NCBI GenBank assembly: GCA_003154555.1 | Contig: PMDT01000228.1 | Coordinates: 11,303 to 22,247 of the forward strand | From: Spirochaetaceae bacterium | GTDB taxonomy: Bacteria > Spirochaetota > Spirochaetia > SZUA-6 > Fen-1364 | DNA: 10,945 nt | Direction of reading: 5' to 3' | In this document: positions 1 to 7,021 of the stretch, piece by piece | Position numbering within the stretch: the first letter of the stretch is position 1 | Layout: each line of letters begins with the position of its first letter | Position numbers and translations under genes: made by a program | Notes under the pieces: model-generated | Told to the model about the DNA's origin: nothing | The model's input: the letters and a program-made list of their open reading frames with translations, nothing else | The model's database searches: none

Positions 1-78
1 GCGGTGGCCGCCTGGCTTTCCGACCAGGCGAAACAGGCGAGCGGCGTGCTCAAGGATCGCCTCTCTCAGGTGCTGTAG
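1..78 (+). CDS. 3' end of a convergent gene, product unknown (partial)
   Basis: Frame 1 is open from the window edge to a TAG at 76-78 and gives 25 residues ending in the peptide WLSDQAKQASGVLKDRLSQVL. The peptide is amphipathic and probably helical. Almost every codon ends in G or C, as in the neighbouring genes, which favours real coding. The gene starts outside the window, so no family can be named. It would converge on the leftward operon, with 30 nt between the two stop codons. The alternative is that this stretch is non-coding or belongs to a leftward gene: a TTG at 55-53 on the minus strand is preceded by GAGAGG, but that frame has no other support. Confidence 0.4.
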   Translation, partial: AVAAWLSDQAKQASGVLKDRLSQVL

Positions 79-108
79 CGGTCCCTGTCGCGGGGTAGGC
101 CGCCTCCG

Positions 109-942
109 TCAGCGCACCGCGTCGAATTGCGTCACGATGCCCATCGAAACGAGGACCGCGGTCGAACCCGCCGCAGCGCTCTTCTCTGGCAGGGAGACAT
201 TGGCATGGATCACCATCTTGCCGTGGCGCGGCCAGCCCGTTTCTTTCTCCAACTCGACGAATCCGGTGGCGTCTCCGGACAGGAAGGCCTGCGCGGAATC
301 GGGAAGGCTGGGAAGCGGTACCCGCTGCTTCTCCAGGGTGCCCGTATAGTCGAGGCGCGCGGTTGAGCCGCCCACTGACGCCAGCGTCCAGCGGAGGGTA
401 CCGCGAAGACCCGATCCACCGGATGGAGAAAGTGGAGAGGTCCAAGTTTCGCCGACGGAGACACGCTGGCCATTGAGCCCCTCGAAGAATGCCCCGATAT
501 CTCCCTGGGCCGGAGCCATTTGGCTCGAAGATCCCGGCGCCCGCGGGAGCCCCGGGAGCGCGACCCCGCCAGGCTGGTCCGTGCTCATGTCCAGGACGCG
601 CCCGCGCGCGTCGACCGTCACGACGAACTTCTGCCGACGAAGCGACTCGATGTAGGCTGCGGCTTCGGGAATCCCCTTCGCTGCGGTGACGTCCAGCACC
701 GAAGATTCGACCTTTGCCACTCCAGAGGCGCTGACGGAGATCACGTGAAACTTGTAGGTGAAAGAAATGAACGTGGAGCCGCCCGGGTTCGCGCCGCTCA
801 GATGTTGCTCTGTGCTGATTTTCATCGTCTTTTCCATGCCCGGCGTCAGTGCAAGGGAAAGAACGACGGAACGTTCACGGCTTGCACAGGAATCGAAGAA
901 AAGGGTCGTGAGAAGGAAAACCAGCAGGACGACAGCTCGCAT
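109..942 (-). CDS. Putative secreted lipoprotein of unknown function, last gene of the RND operon
   Basis: The product is 277 residues with a hydrophobic signal (about 3-16) ending in F-F-D-S-C, so Cys19 is the likely lipidated residue. Asp at -2 and Phe at -3 are not the enterobacterial lipobox but fit the looser spirochaete type. The mature part looks beta-rich. It has a Gly/Pro/Ser linker (about 125-147) and a VSVGETW segment (161-167), followed by alternating strands ending near FVELEKETGWPRHGKMVI (228-245). VG-[DE]-[TS]-W followed by beta strands recalls secreted DUF6263-like proteins, but this is only a resemblance. The start is uncertain. An AGGAGG at 960-955 gives 6 nt of spacing to a GTG at 948, 12 nt to the ATG at 942 chosen here, and only 3 nt to a GTG at 951. 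The gene follows the RND transporter directly, so it may be an accessory to it. Function unknown. Confidence 0.75.
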   Translation of the reverse strand: MRAVVLLVFLLTTLFFDSCASRERSVVLSLALTPGMEKTMKISTEQHLSGANPGGSTFISFTYKFHVISVSASGVAKVESSVLDVTAAKGIPEAAAYIESLRRQKFVVTVDARGRVLDMSTDQPGGVALPGLPRAPGSSSQMAPAQGDIGAFFEGLNGQRVSVGETWTSPLSPSGGSGLRGTLRWTLASVGGSTARLDYTGTLEKQRVPLPSLPDSAQAFLSGDATGFVELEKETGWPRHGKMVIHANVSLPEKSAAAGSTAVLVSMGIVTQFDAVR

Positions 943-951
943 GCGCACCAC

Positions 952-3900
952 TCACCTCCTCACCGAGGGGAATCGCCGGACAAAGACGGGCGCCGCCGAG
1001 GCGACCGCGGGAAGCACAAGGAATGTTGCACAGACCGAAGCGGCCGTGCCCCAGAGCACGACGGTGGCCAGGGGCCGGAACAGCTCCGAGCCCCCCACGG
1101 CACCGAAGAGAAACGGCGTGACGCCCAGGATCGTGGTAGCCGACGTCAGCAGAAGCGCGCGGGTGCGGCGGCGGACGGCGAAACGCAGCGACCTGCGCAC
1201 CTCCCCCGCGGTGTAGCAATCCAACGCGCCGCAGCGGGCGAGCGTCCGATCCATCACGAGGATGGCGTTGTTGACGATGATGCCGGATATGATAATGAGC
1301 GCGACGATCACCGATACGCTTATCCCGACGTGGTTCAGCCAGAGGAACGTGAGGGGGACGGAGAGGGAGACAGGAACGATCGACATCACCATAAGCGGAG
1401 ATGAGAGGGATTCCATCTGTGTGGCCAGCGTGATGAAAACGAGAATCAGCGCGCCGATCAGAAGTATGGCGAGGGTCTGGAACTGCTGGAGACGGTCGTA
1501 GATCAGCTTGTCCACGCGGAATGCGTACCCCGAGGGAAGTGGGACTGATGCGAGAAATGATTCCAGATTGCGCAAAACCGTCCCCGTGTCACGCAGCGCA
1601 CTGTGCACGGTGAAAGAGACGGATCGCTGGCGGTCCGCGCGAAATATCCGCGACGGAGGCTGCGCAGCCTGGAAGGTGCCGAGCCTGGCCACGGACACCG
1701 CGCGGCCCTGCGGGCCGAGGATCGAGGTGCGCTGGATCGAGGGGAGGTCCCCCCTTTCGTCGGGACGGCCCTGAATGCGCAGGTCGATCTCACGAGAATC
1801 CGGCTCCAGCCATTTCAAGGCAACCGGTCCATACATGCTCCATCGCAGGGTGTTGGCGATGTCCGCGGTGCGCAGGCCGTATTCCGAGACGGCGTCGTGA
1901 TCCACCACGAGAACGTACGCGGGCGGCCCTTCCTTGAAGTTCAAGACGACCTGGCTTGCCCAGGGGGCGCTGCGCAGGAGATCCGCGACATGCCGGGTCG
2001 TTTCGCGGAGCGTGTCGTTGTCGGGCCCGATGAGACTCACCTCCAGCGCCTGGTCGGCGCCGCCCGTCCCCTCAGGCAGGTAGACGAACGCGTCCGTCAT
2101 CTGCTCCCCCAGGCGGGCGAGCGTCGTGCGAACGGCGGCCGCGTCGTCCAGGCTCCCCCCGGTCGTAATGGTCAGTTGGCTGCTTTCCCTGCGCGCCACA
2201 CTCTCCACGTGCCTGACTCCCCGCATGCCGCGGACAGCCCGGGCGAGCGACATCGTGCGCTCGTCGATCGTGTCGATTTTCGTGCCGCTCTTGAACTCGA
2301 CATGCGCGAATATCGAATGGGGATCCGCGGCGGGAATGAGGACGAGATTCATGCGAAAGGCCGCGAAGATCCCCAGCCCGCACACGAGCGCCGTCCCCGC
2401 AAGCACGGCCGCGGAGTGCGCTCCCGCCCAGAGGACGATCCCGTCCAGGAGACGACGCGCTTTGCGCGCCACGAAACGACGTTTCGCGGGACTGAGGGGA
2501 AATGCGCGCGCATGGGGATCGATAGCGGTGGCTCGCGCGTATCGTTTGGCAAACGCGGGCAGGAAAAAGATGGCCAGGGAGAGGGAAATGACCAGCATCA
2601 GTGCGAGTGCGTAGGAAACCTCCGAAAGACCGCTGATGGAGCGACCCATATACAGGAGGGGAATGAGGACGATCAGGATGGTGGCGGTGGAAGCCACCAG
2701 CGGGGAAATCAGCTCCTTGACCGACCGTCCCGTCGACGCTCCTGGGGCGTGCCCCGCGGAGGCCACAAGAGCCGACAGCACGATGATGCCCGGATCCACG
2801 ATCATTCCTATGCCGACGCCGATGCCGGCAAGGATATTGTTGTCGACGCTGATGCCCAGTGCGGACAGTATCGCCACCGCGGCCAGCACGACGACGGGCA
2901 GAAACGCCGTGAGAAGGAGGGCGTTGCGCAAGGGCCGCAGGACGATGCCGACGAAAAAAGCAACGATCACCATCGCGACAGCAAGGGACCACAGTACGTC
3001 GGTGAGAGATGCCGCGATGTCCGCCCCGAGATCGTAGATCACGTCGAAGGACATCCTTGAAGAGGAAAGGTCCGCGATCTTGCGACGGAGCGCTCCGCTC
3101 AGGGAGACGACGTTTGCCGCGCCGGCGCTCTTGATGAAGAGCGTCACCCGCTGCTCCTGGTCGATGCGGCTGATCGTGTCCTGTTCGCGACCGCCATAGA
3201 GCACGTCCGCGATCTCCCCCAGCCGCACGAACCTGTCGTCACCCAGGCTGAGGGAGAGATCCGCGAGCTCCCGCAATGAATCGAAGCGGCCGTCGAGGAT
3301 GATGGGCGTGTCGGCTTCGACGGTGCGCAACCGGCCAATCGGTCGCGAGATGTAGTGAGCCTGGAGGACCGCCGCGATTGCGTTGAAGGAGAGCCCCGCA
3401 GCGGCCGCCTTCTTCTGGTCCACGACGACATGCACCTCGCGCTGGCTTCCTCCTCCGACCTCGAGCTCCCCTACTCCATCGATGCGCTCCAGGGCAGGCT
3501 TGACGGTCGTGTCCACGAGATTCCGGGTCTCATCCAGCGTGGCACCTGCCGCGGAAACCGTCGCGATGAAGAATGGACGCTGGTCGTTCGAGGCGCTTTG
3601 GATCTCAGGTCTTTGGACCGCCTTCGGCAAGGTGACGTACAGGCTGTTGACTGCGTCCCGCAGCGCCAGGTAAAACCTGTCCGGCGCCGTGGTGGGCGAC
3701 AGGGTGACCTCCACGACGCTCTTACCGTACTCCGAGGTGGAACGGAGACGCTGCATGCCGGAGAGTGCGGCGATCGCATCCTCCAGGGGAATAGTGACCT
3801 GGCGCTCCATCTCCTCGGCATCGACGCCGAAGTATTCGATGGACACGGAAAAGACCGCCGCTCCGACGGCCCGCGCCGGACCGAACTGGAGCGACCCCAA

Positions 3901-4008
3901 TGCCGCGCCCGCCAGCACCAGGAGGATGAGCAGGACCGAAACGATCGTGGCCTTCCGCCCGAACCACGTCTCCAGCAGTCCCCTGTCCGAGGCGCTTCCT
4001 GTCCTCAT
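952..4008 (-). CDS. RND-family inner-membrane transporter (AcrB/HAE1-like permease)
   Basis: The protein is 1018 residues, the usual AcrB-class length, with the duplicated RND plan. TM1 lies at about 19-40, followed by a large periplasmic porter loop, TM2-6 (about 330-490), a basic cytosolic linker, TM7 (about 530-550), a second porter loop, and TM8-12 to the end. Porter motifs include VTIPLEDAIAALSG near the N-terminus. The TM4 motif reads GIGMIVDPGIIV: Asp405 matches AcrB Asp407, but the second Asp (Asp408) is Pro406. In TM10, IIVNNAIL puts Asn913 where AcrB has Lys940. The TM11-12 segment RRRTRALLLTS keeps the Arg and Thr equivalent to AcrB Arg971 and Thr978. A proton-driven export pump in the inner membrane is the family expectation; the substrate is unknown. 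The ATG at 4008 follows the previous stop (TAG, 4013-4011) by 2 nt, with an alternative GTG at 4011. No Shine-Dalgarno is visible, so translation is probably coupled to the Ig-like gene upstream. The TolC and adaptor partners are in the same operon. Confidence 0.95.
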   Translation of the reverse strand: MRTGSASDRGLLETWFGRKATIVSVLLILLVLAGAALGSLQFGPARAVGAAVFSVSIEYFGVDAEEMERQVTIPLEDAIAALSGMQRLRSTSEYGKSVVEVTLSPTTAPDRFYLALRDAVNSLYVTLPKAVQRPEIQSASNDQRPFFIATVSAAGATLDETRNLVDTTVKPALERIDGVGELEVGGGSQREVHVVVDQKKAAAAGLSFNAIAAVLQAHYISRPIGRLRTVEADTPIILDGRFDSLRELADLSLSLGDDRFVRLGEIADVLYGGREQDTISRIDQEQRVTLFIKSAGAANVVSLSGALRRKIADLSSSRMSFDVIYDLGADIAASLTDVLWSLAVAMVIVAFFVGIVLRPLRNALLLTAFLPVVVLAAVAILSALGISVDNNILAGIGVGIGMIVDPGIIVLSALVASAGHAPGASTGRSVKELISPLVASTATILIVLIPLLYMGRSISGLSEVSYALALMLVISLSLAIFFLPAFAKRYARATAIDPHARAFPLSPAKRRFVARKARRLLDGIVLWAGAHSAAVLAGTALVCGLGIFAAFRMNLVLIPAADPHSIFAHVEFKSGTKIDTIDERTMSLARAVRGMRGVRHVESVARRESSQLTITTGGSLDDAAAVRTTLARLGEQMTDAFVYLPEGTGGADQALEVSLIGPDNDTLRETTRHVADLLRSAPWASQVVLNFKEGPPAYVLVVDHDAVSEYGLRTADIANTLRWSMYGPVALKWLEPDSREIDLRIQGRPDERGDLPSIQRTSILGPQGRAVSVARLGTFQAAQPPSRIFRADRQRSVSFTVHSALRDTGTVLRNLESFLASVPLPSGYAFRVDKLIYDRLQQFQTLAILLIGALILVFITLATQMESLSSPLMVMSIVPVSLSVPLTFLWLNHVGISVSVIVALIIISGIIVNNAILVMDRTLARCGALDCYTAGEVRRSLRFAVRRRTRALLLTSATTILGVTPFLFGAVGGSELFRPLATVVLWGTAASVCATFLVLPAVASAAPVFVRRFPSVRR
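955..960 (-). promoter_or_regulatory. Strong ribosome binding site for the terminal lipoprotein gene
   Basis: The minus strand reads AGGAGGTGAG here, an almost perfect Shine-Dalgarno sequence. It lies inside the last codons of the RND gene, and the TGA at 954-952 is that gene's stop. This gives the last gene its own efficient initiation site, unlike the RND gene, which has none. The site supports a start at GTG 948 (6 nt away) or ATG 942 (12 nt away). Confidence 0.75.
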
Positions 4009-4010
4009 CA

Positions 4011-5537
4011 CTAGTTGGGATCGTTCAGCGGCAGAACCAGCTCATGCGCCAGCGCCGCTCCCCTGGCGTCCTTGAGGTCCGTGGAGACATGAATCACGAC
4101 CTGCCCCGAAGCGGTGTTGTTGGTGATGTGCACCCAGACGCGCGCGACCAACTCGTTCGCCGCCGCGTTCGGGGCCGGATTCGTCTGGGTCGGGCTCACC
4201 TCCACGGCAAAGGAAGAGATGCTCGCCGCGTTGTTCGTTGTCGATACGCTGAACGCCTGGCCGACGGCAAATCGGTCAAGCGTTGCTCCCTGGGCAAGGT
4301 CGATGTACAGGTCGAAAAAGCTATCCACTTCCCCGGCCGTCACCAGCGGCAAGGTGATCTGATCGTAATCGACGAGCAGAAGGTTATTCGCCGGGTCCGC
4401 GGCGCCCACGGGAAAAAAGATTCTCGTCACGACGGGTGGCGCGGTCGTGGCTCCATCTACGAGAAAATGATAGACCGCCTGGCCCGTTGACCTGTTTCCC
4501 TGGGCGTCCTGCACTCCGGGGAGCGTGCTCACGGTATAAGTGACGCCGTACGACAGCCGGTTCGGGAAGGAGTACGTGAGCGTGGAGGTGTATTCGCTGT
4601 TTGCCTCCAGGATCGTGTATTCCGCGGTGGGCGAAATCTGGATGGCCGCGGAGGCGCTGGCGGTCAGGACCGGCTCGGAGAAGGTCACGACCAGCCCCTG
4701 CGTGGACTCCCATCCGGACGTGGCGGTGATGACCGAGTCCGTCGGATCGTCGGCAACGAGACTGAGAGTGGAGTCGGAGCTGTGCAGCGAGTTTATGAAA
4801 GGCGGAATGAGATCGGTCCCGACGAAAAGGTGCGAGGTATAGTCCGAGCCGATCGTATTGCGCTGCCTGTCCGCGGCGCTTTTTACGACCGTGATGGTGT
4901 AGCGTGTCTGCCATTGCAGACGTTGGGTTGGCGTGAACGTGAGGGCTTTGCCGTCGGTGCTCAAAGCAAGGAACCCGCTCACTGATGGAGAGAGCGCGAA
5001 TGCCGCAAACAGCGACGCGGCATCCATCGGCTCGCTGAAGGCGATCGACACGGGCGTCAACAGGTCGGTGACTCCCTCATGATCCGACGGGCTGATGGAC
5101 GTCACCGTCGGCCGCGTGTAGTCGCTCTTTGTCGTAAAGGTGTGCGCAAACTCCGGGCGGAGGTCCCTGCCCTCAGTGTCCTCCGCCTGCGCGGAGACGC
5201 GCATCTGGTAAACGACAAAATCCTTCAGGGGCTCATCCGGACTGAAAACGAGCGTGCTGTCATCCTGCCAGGTCACACGCCCGGCAAGGGTTTGGCCATC
5301 CGCGGTTATTGAAAAAGCCTGTTCGGTGAGCAGCGTGTTGACCGGGCGTGAGAATTGAACTTGGATCACCACCGCGCTCATGCTTGAAAGCTGTGCATCC
5401 TGGGGGCTCCAGGAGGTCACCGTAAGCGGGCTCATGTCCAGAAGGACGCATGCGCCGCACGCAGCCGTAATCAGCAGAACGGCGAACAATCGGAACAGGG
5501 AGCCGCGACTTCTTCTCGTCATGGGCATGCCCTTCAT
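4011..5537 (-). CDS. Ig-like (Big_5/SbsA-type) domain lipoprotein, second of two paralogues
   Basis: The product is 508 residues, exported and probably lipidated. It has a basic N-terminus, a hydrophobic core (14-26) and two candidate lipid cysteines, Cys27 and Cys30. Cys30 aligns with the lipobox cysteine of the paralogue encoded just upstream (C-V-L-L-D-M-S against C-A-L-I-D-L-S), so it is preferred. Three Ig-like modules follow, at about 38-136, 143-240 and 246-361. They show the Big_5 pattern: a W/I-S-P-x-D start, an F-S-x-P-[VM] strand (QFSRPV 61-66, AFSEPMD 166-172, TFSEPV 285-290), and a L-x-F-[ST]-P strand (VFSP, TFTP). The remaining part (about 366-508) is a beta-rich domain ending in STDLKDARG and a short tail. 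The first ATG forms an ATGA overlap with the upstream stop. An ATG at 5522 (residue 6) has a better GAAGGG seven nt upstream and is a real alternative. Role unknown: periplasmic or surface scaffold, adhesin, or cargo of the pump. Confidence 0.9.
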   Translation of the reverse strand: MKGMPMTRRSRGSLFRLFAVLLITAACGACVLLDMSPLTVTSWSPQDAQLSSMSAVVIQVQFSRPVNTLLTEQAFSITADGQTLAGRVTWQDDSTLVFSPDEPLKDFVVYQMRVSAQAEDTEGRDLRPEFAHTFTTKSDYTRPTVTSISPSDHEGVTDLLTPVSIAFSEPMDAASLFAAFALSPSVSGFLALSTDGKALTFTPTQRLQWQTRYTITVVKSAADRQRNTIGSDYTSHLFVGTDLIPPFINSLHSSDSTLSLVADDPTDSVITATSGWESTQGLVVTFSEPVLTASASAAIQISPTAEYTILEANSEYTSTLTYSFPNRLSYGVTYTVSTLPGVQDAQGNRSTGQAVYHFLVDGATTAPPVVTRIFFPVGAADPANNLLLVDYDQITLPLVTAGEVDSFFDLYIDLAQGATLDRFAVGQAFSVSTTNNAASISSFAVEVSPTQTNPAPNAAANELVARVWVHITNNTASGQVVIHVSTDLKDARGAALAHELVLPLNDPN

Positions 5538-7021
5538 GAGTTGGAACCTGATTCCAGCAGGACGGTGACCGGATCCTTCAAGAAGGCGCCCTCCTGGTTG
5601 CCGGTCTGTTCAGGGCCCGACGTCACGGTGAGCTTATAGTACAGGCGCTGGAGTGACGGGGTGTTTGCGCTGCGTGCAAACCCGATATAGGAAATACTCA
5701 CCGTCCGTGGGCCGCTCCAGCTCACCTGCGTGACCTGGGGACTGATGACGGTGTCGGGATAGAATCCCGCAAACCGCACCGCGCTCACCAGGGCCTGCTT
5801 GTGGGCGTCATCATAGGGCTGGCTGAAGTGAAGGGTCACCGTGAGCACGAGCGCGCTGTCGGGCGGAGCACCGATCTCCCAATTCAGGAGGTAGGGAGTG
5901 TTGTTGTTCAATTGCCCGGTCACGTAGACCGGTGTATCGGTGAGGTTTCCCACCAGATCGATCTCTGTCACCGTCTGCACGGGAACGGCAGGGGTGAAGA
6001 CCTGCCGGTATGGCGACGGCAGGGGATTGCCCGCCAGGTCCTTGAGGTCGGTGGAAATCGTGAGGACATATTCCTGCCCCATCGTCCAGTCATCCGCGGG
6101 CACGAATACAAAGGTTCCCGGCGAAACCCGCCGTATCGTACCCGCAACGGCAGGCGAGAGCGAAAAGGCGGTCTCCAAAGTTGAAAGATCGACGTCTTCG
6201 GAGAAAGAAAGAAGCATGGAATCGCCGCGAAGCAGATCGGAGAGACCGCCGGGCAGCGGTGATACGGTGGCGCCGGAGACCAGTGCCCGACCGGGCGGGA
6301 GCACCACTGGTGAGATCGCGTCAGCTTGAACGAGAAAAGTGCCCGACCATACGCGCGCGACCGCGACGCCAGATTCGGACTTGCATGCGCTGGCGACGCT
6401 CCACGAGTAGAGCGTTTCCACGGCCCAGCGGACGGTGGGGGATATCATGGCAACGGTATGGCCGGCGTTCCAGCTCACGAGGAAATCCGTCGAAGGGCTC
6501 ACGGCAAATGAGTCCCTGAAAAGAGCGGTGTCCATGGGCTCGGAGAAGCCGAGAGACAGCAGGGCGCCCCCGCTGACAACCGCGCCTTCCGCCGGAGTGA
6601 CAGTGGAAATGATGGGCGGCGGTTCGTCGGTGCGGACATAGAAAGGGACAATGACGAGCTCGTCGAACGTGCGTCCGGCAACAGTCTTGACCGCGCCCTG
6701 CAGCCGAAGGACGTGCCGGACGCCGGATGCGAATGGCGTCACGGGCGTGAAAATCAGTCGGTTCGAGTCCCAGCTCAGATCTCCCGCCATGGACTGCCCC
6801 GCCGCTGTCACCGTCAGGAACGGCTCGACGGCCGCCCGGTCCACGGGCTCGGGAAATTGGACCCATACGTTCGCCGCCGAAGCAAGGACCCCGTCGGAGG
6901 CGGTCGGCCACGTCGTGACAGGGAAGCCGCTGAGGTCGATCAGGGCGCAACCCGAAAGCGCAAGGGCCGCCAGCGCTACAAGGACCGTTCTGATAGCCGG
7001 GGATGCCCTAGTTAGCCGCAT
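5534..7021 (-). CDS. Ig-like (Big_5/SbsA-type) domain lipoprotein, first of two paralogues
   Basis: The product is 495 residues with a clear lipoprotein signal: Arg-rich start, hydrophobic 12-22, then L-S-G-C with Cys25 lipidated. Three Ig-like modules follow, at about 35-131, 135-232 and 237-345. Each carries the family strand pattern F-[PS]-E-[PD]-[VM]-D (QFPEPVD 55-61, GFSEPMD 158-164, SFSEDVD 272-278). Segments such as LIFTPVTPF and FVFVPADDW mark the following strands. The third module ends with the typical TISTDLKDLAGNPL. Residues 346-495 form a separate beta-rich domain not assigned to a family. The ATG at 7021 is chosen because GGAG lies 6 nt upstream and the signal peptide then has normal length; the open frame continues upstream to about 7201 only as an arginine-rich shadow of the adaptor gene. 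The gene overlaps the adaptor by 14 nt and the next Ig gene by 4 nt (ATGA). Cell location: membrane-anchored periplasmic or surface; binding partner unknown. Confidence 0.9.
   Translation of the reverse strand: MRLTRASPAIRTVLVALAALALSGCALIDLSGFPVTTWPTASDGVLASAANVWVQFPEPVDRAAVEPFLTVTAAGQSMAGDLSWDSNRLIFTPVTPFASGVRHVLRLQGAVKTVAGRTFDELVIVPFYVRTDEPPPIISTVTPAEGAVVSGGALLSLGFSEPMDTALFRDSFAVSPSTDFLVSWNAGHTVAMISPTVRWAVETLYSWSVASACKSESGVAVARVWSGTFLVQADAISPVVLPPGRALVSGATVSPLPGGLSDLLRGDSMLLSFSEDVDLSTLETAFSLSPAVAGTIRRVSPGTFVFVPADDWTMGQEYVLTISTDLKDLAGNPLPSPYRQVFTPAVPVQTVTEIDLVGNLTDTPVYVTGQLNNNTPYLLNWEIGAPPDSALVLTVTLHFSQPYDDAHKQALVSAVRFAGFYPDTVISPQVTQVSWSGPRTVSISYIGFARSANTPSLQRLYYKLTVTSGPEQTGNQEGAFLKDPVTVLLESGSNS

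Noticed and set aside
78..103. Possible terminator hairpin between the converging genes (GCGGTC pairing with GGCCGC)
   Set aside because: The stem is only about 6 bp with one G-U pair, and neither strand has a run of T after it, so it does not meet the pattern of an intrinsic terminator.
520..1404. A rightward open frame of 294 codons spanning the end of the RND gene and the terminal lipoprotein gene
   Set aside because: Its composition is charged and low in hydrophobic residues, it crosses two supported genes on the other strand, and it has no family features.
2788..2799. Idea that the pump is a dead or degraded paralogue because of the missing relay residues
   Set aside because: The reading frame is complete at normal length, the remaining Asp, Arg and Thr are kept, and the channel and adaptor are intact in the same operon, so an altered but working pump is more likely.
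1603..3060. A rightward open frame of 485 codons opposite the RND gene
   Set aside because: It is rich in Arg, His, Gly, Gln and Asp, has no recognisable motif or signal and lies wholly antisense to a well-supported pump gene; long antisense frames are expected in GC-rich coding DNA.
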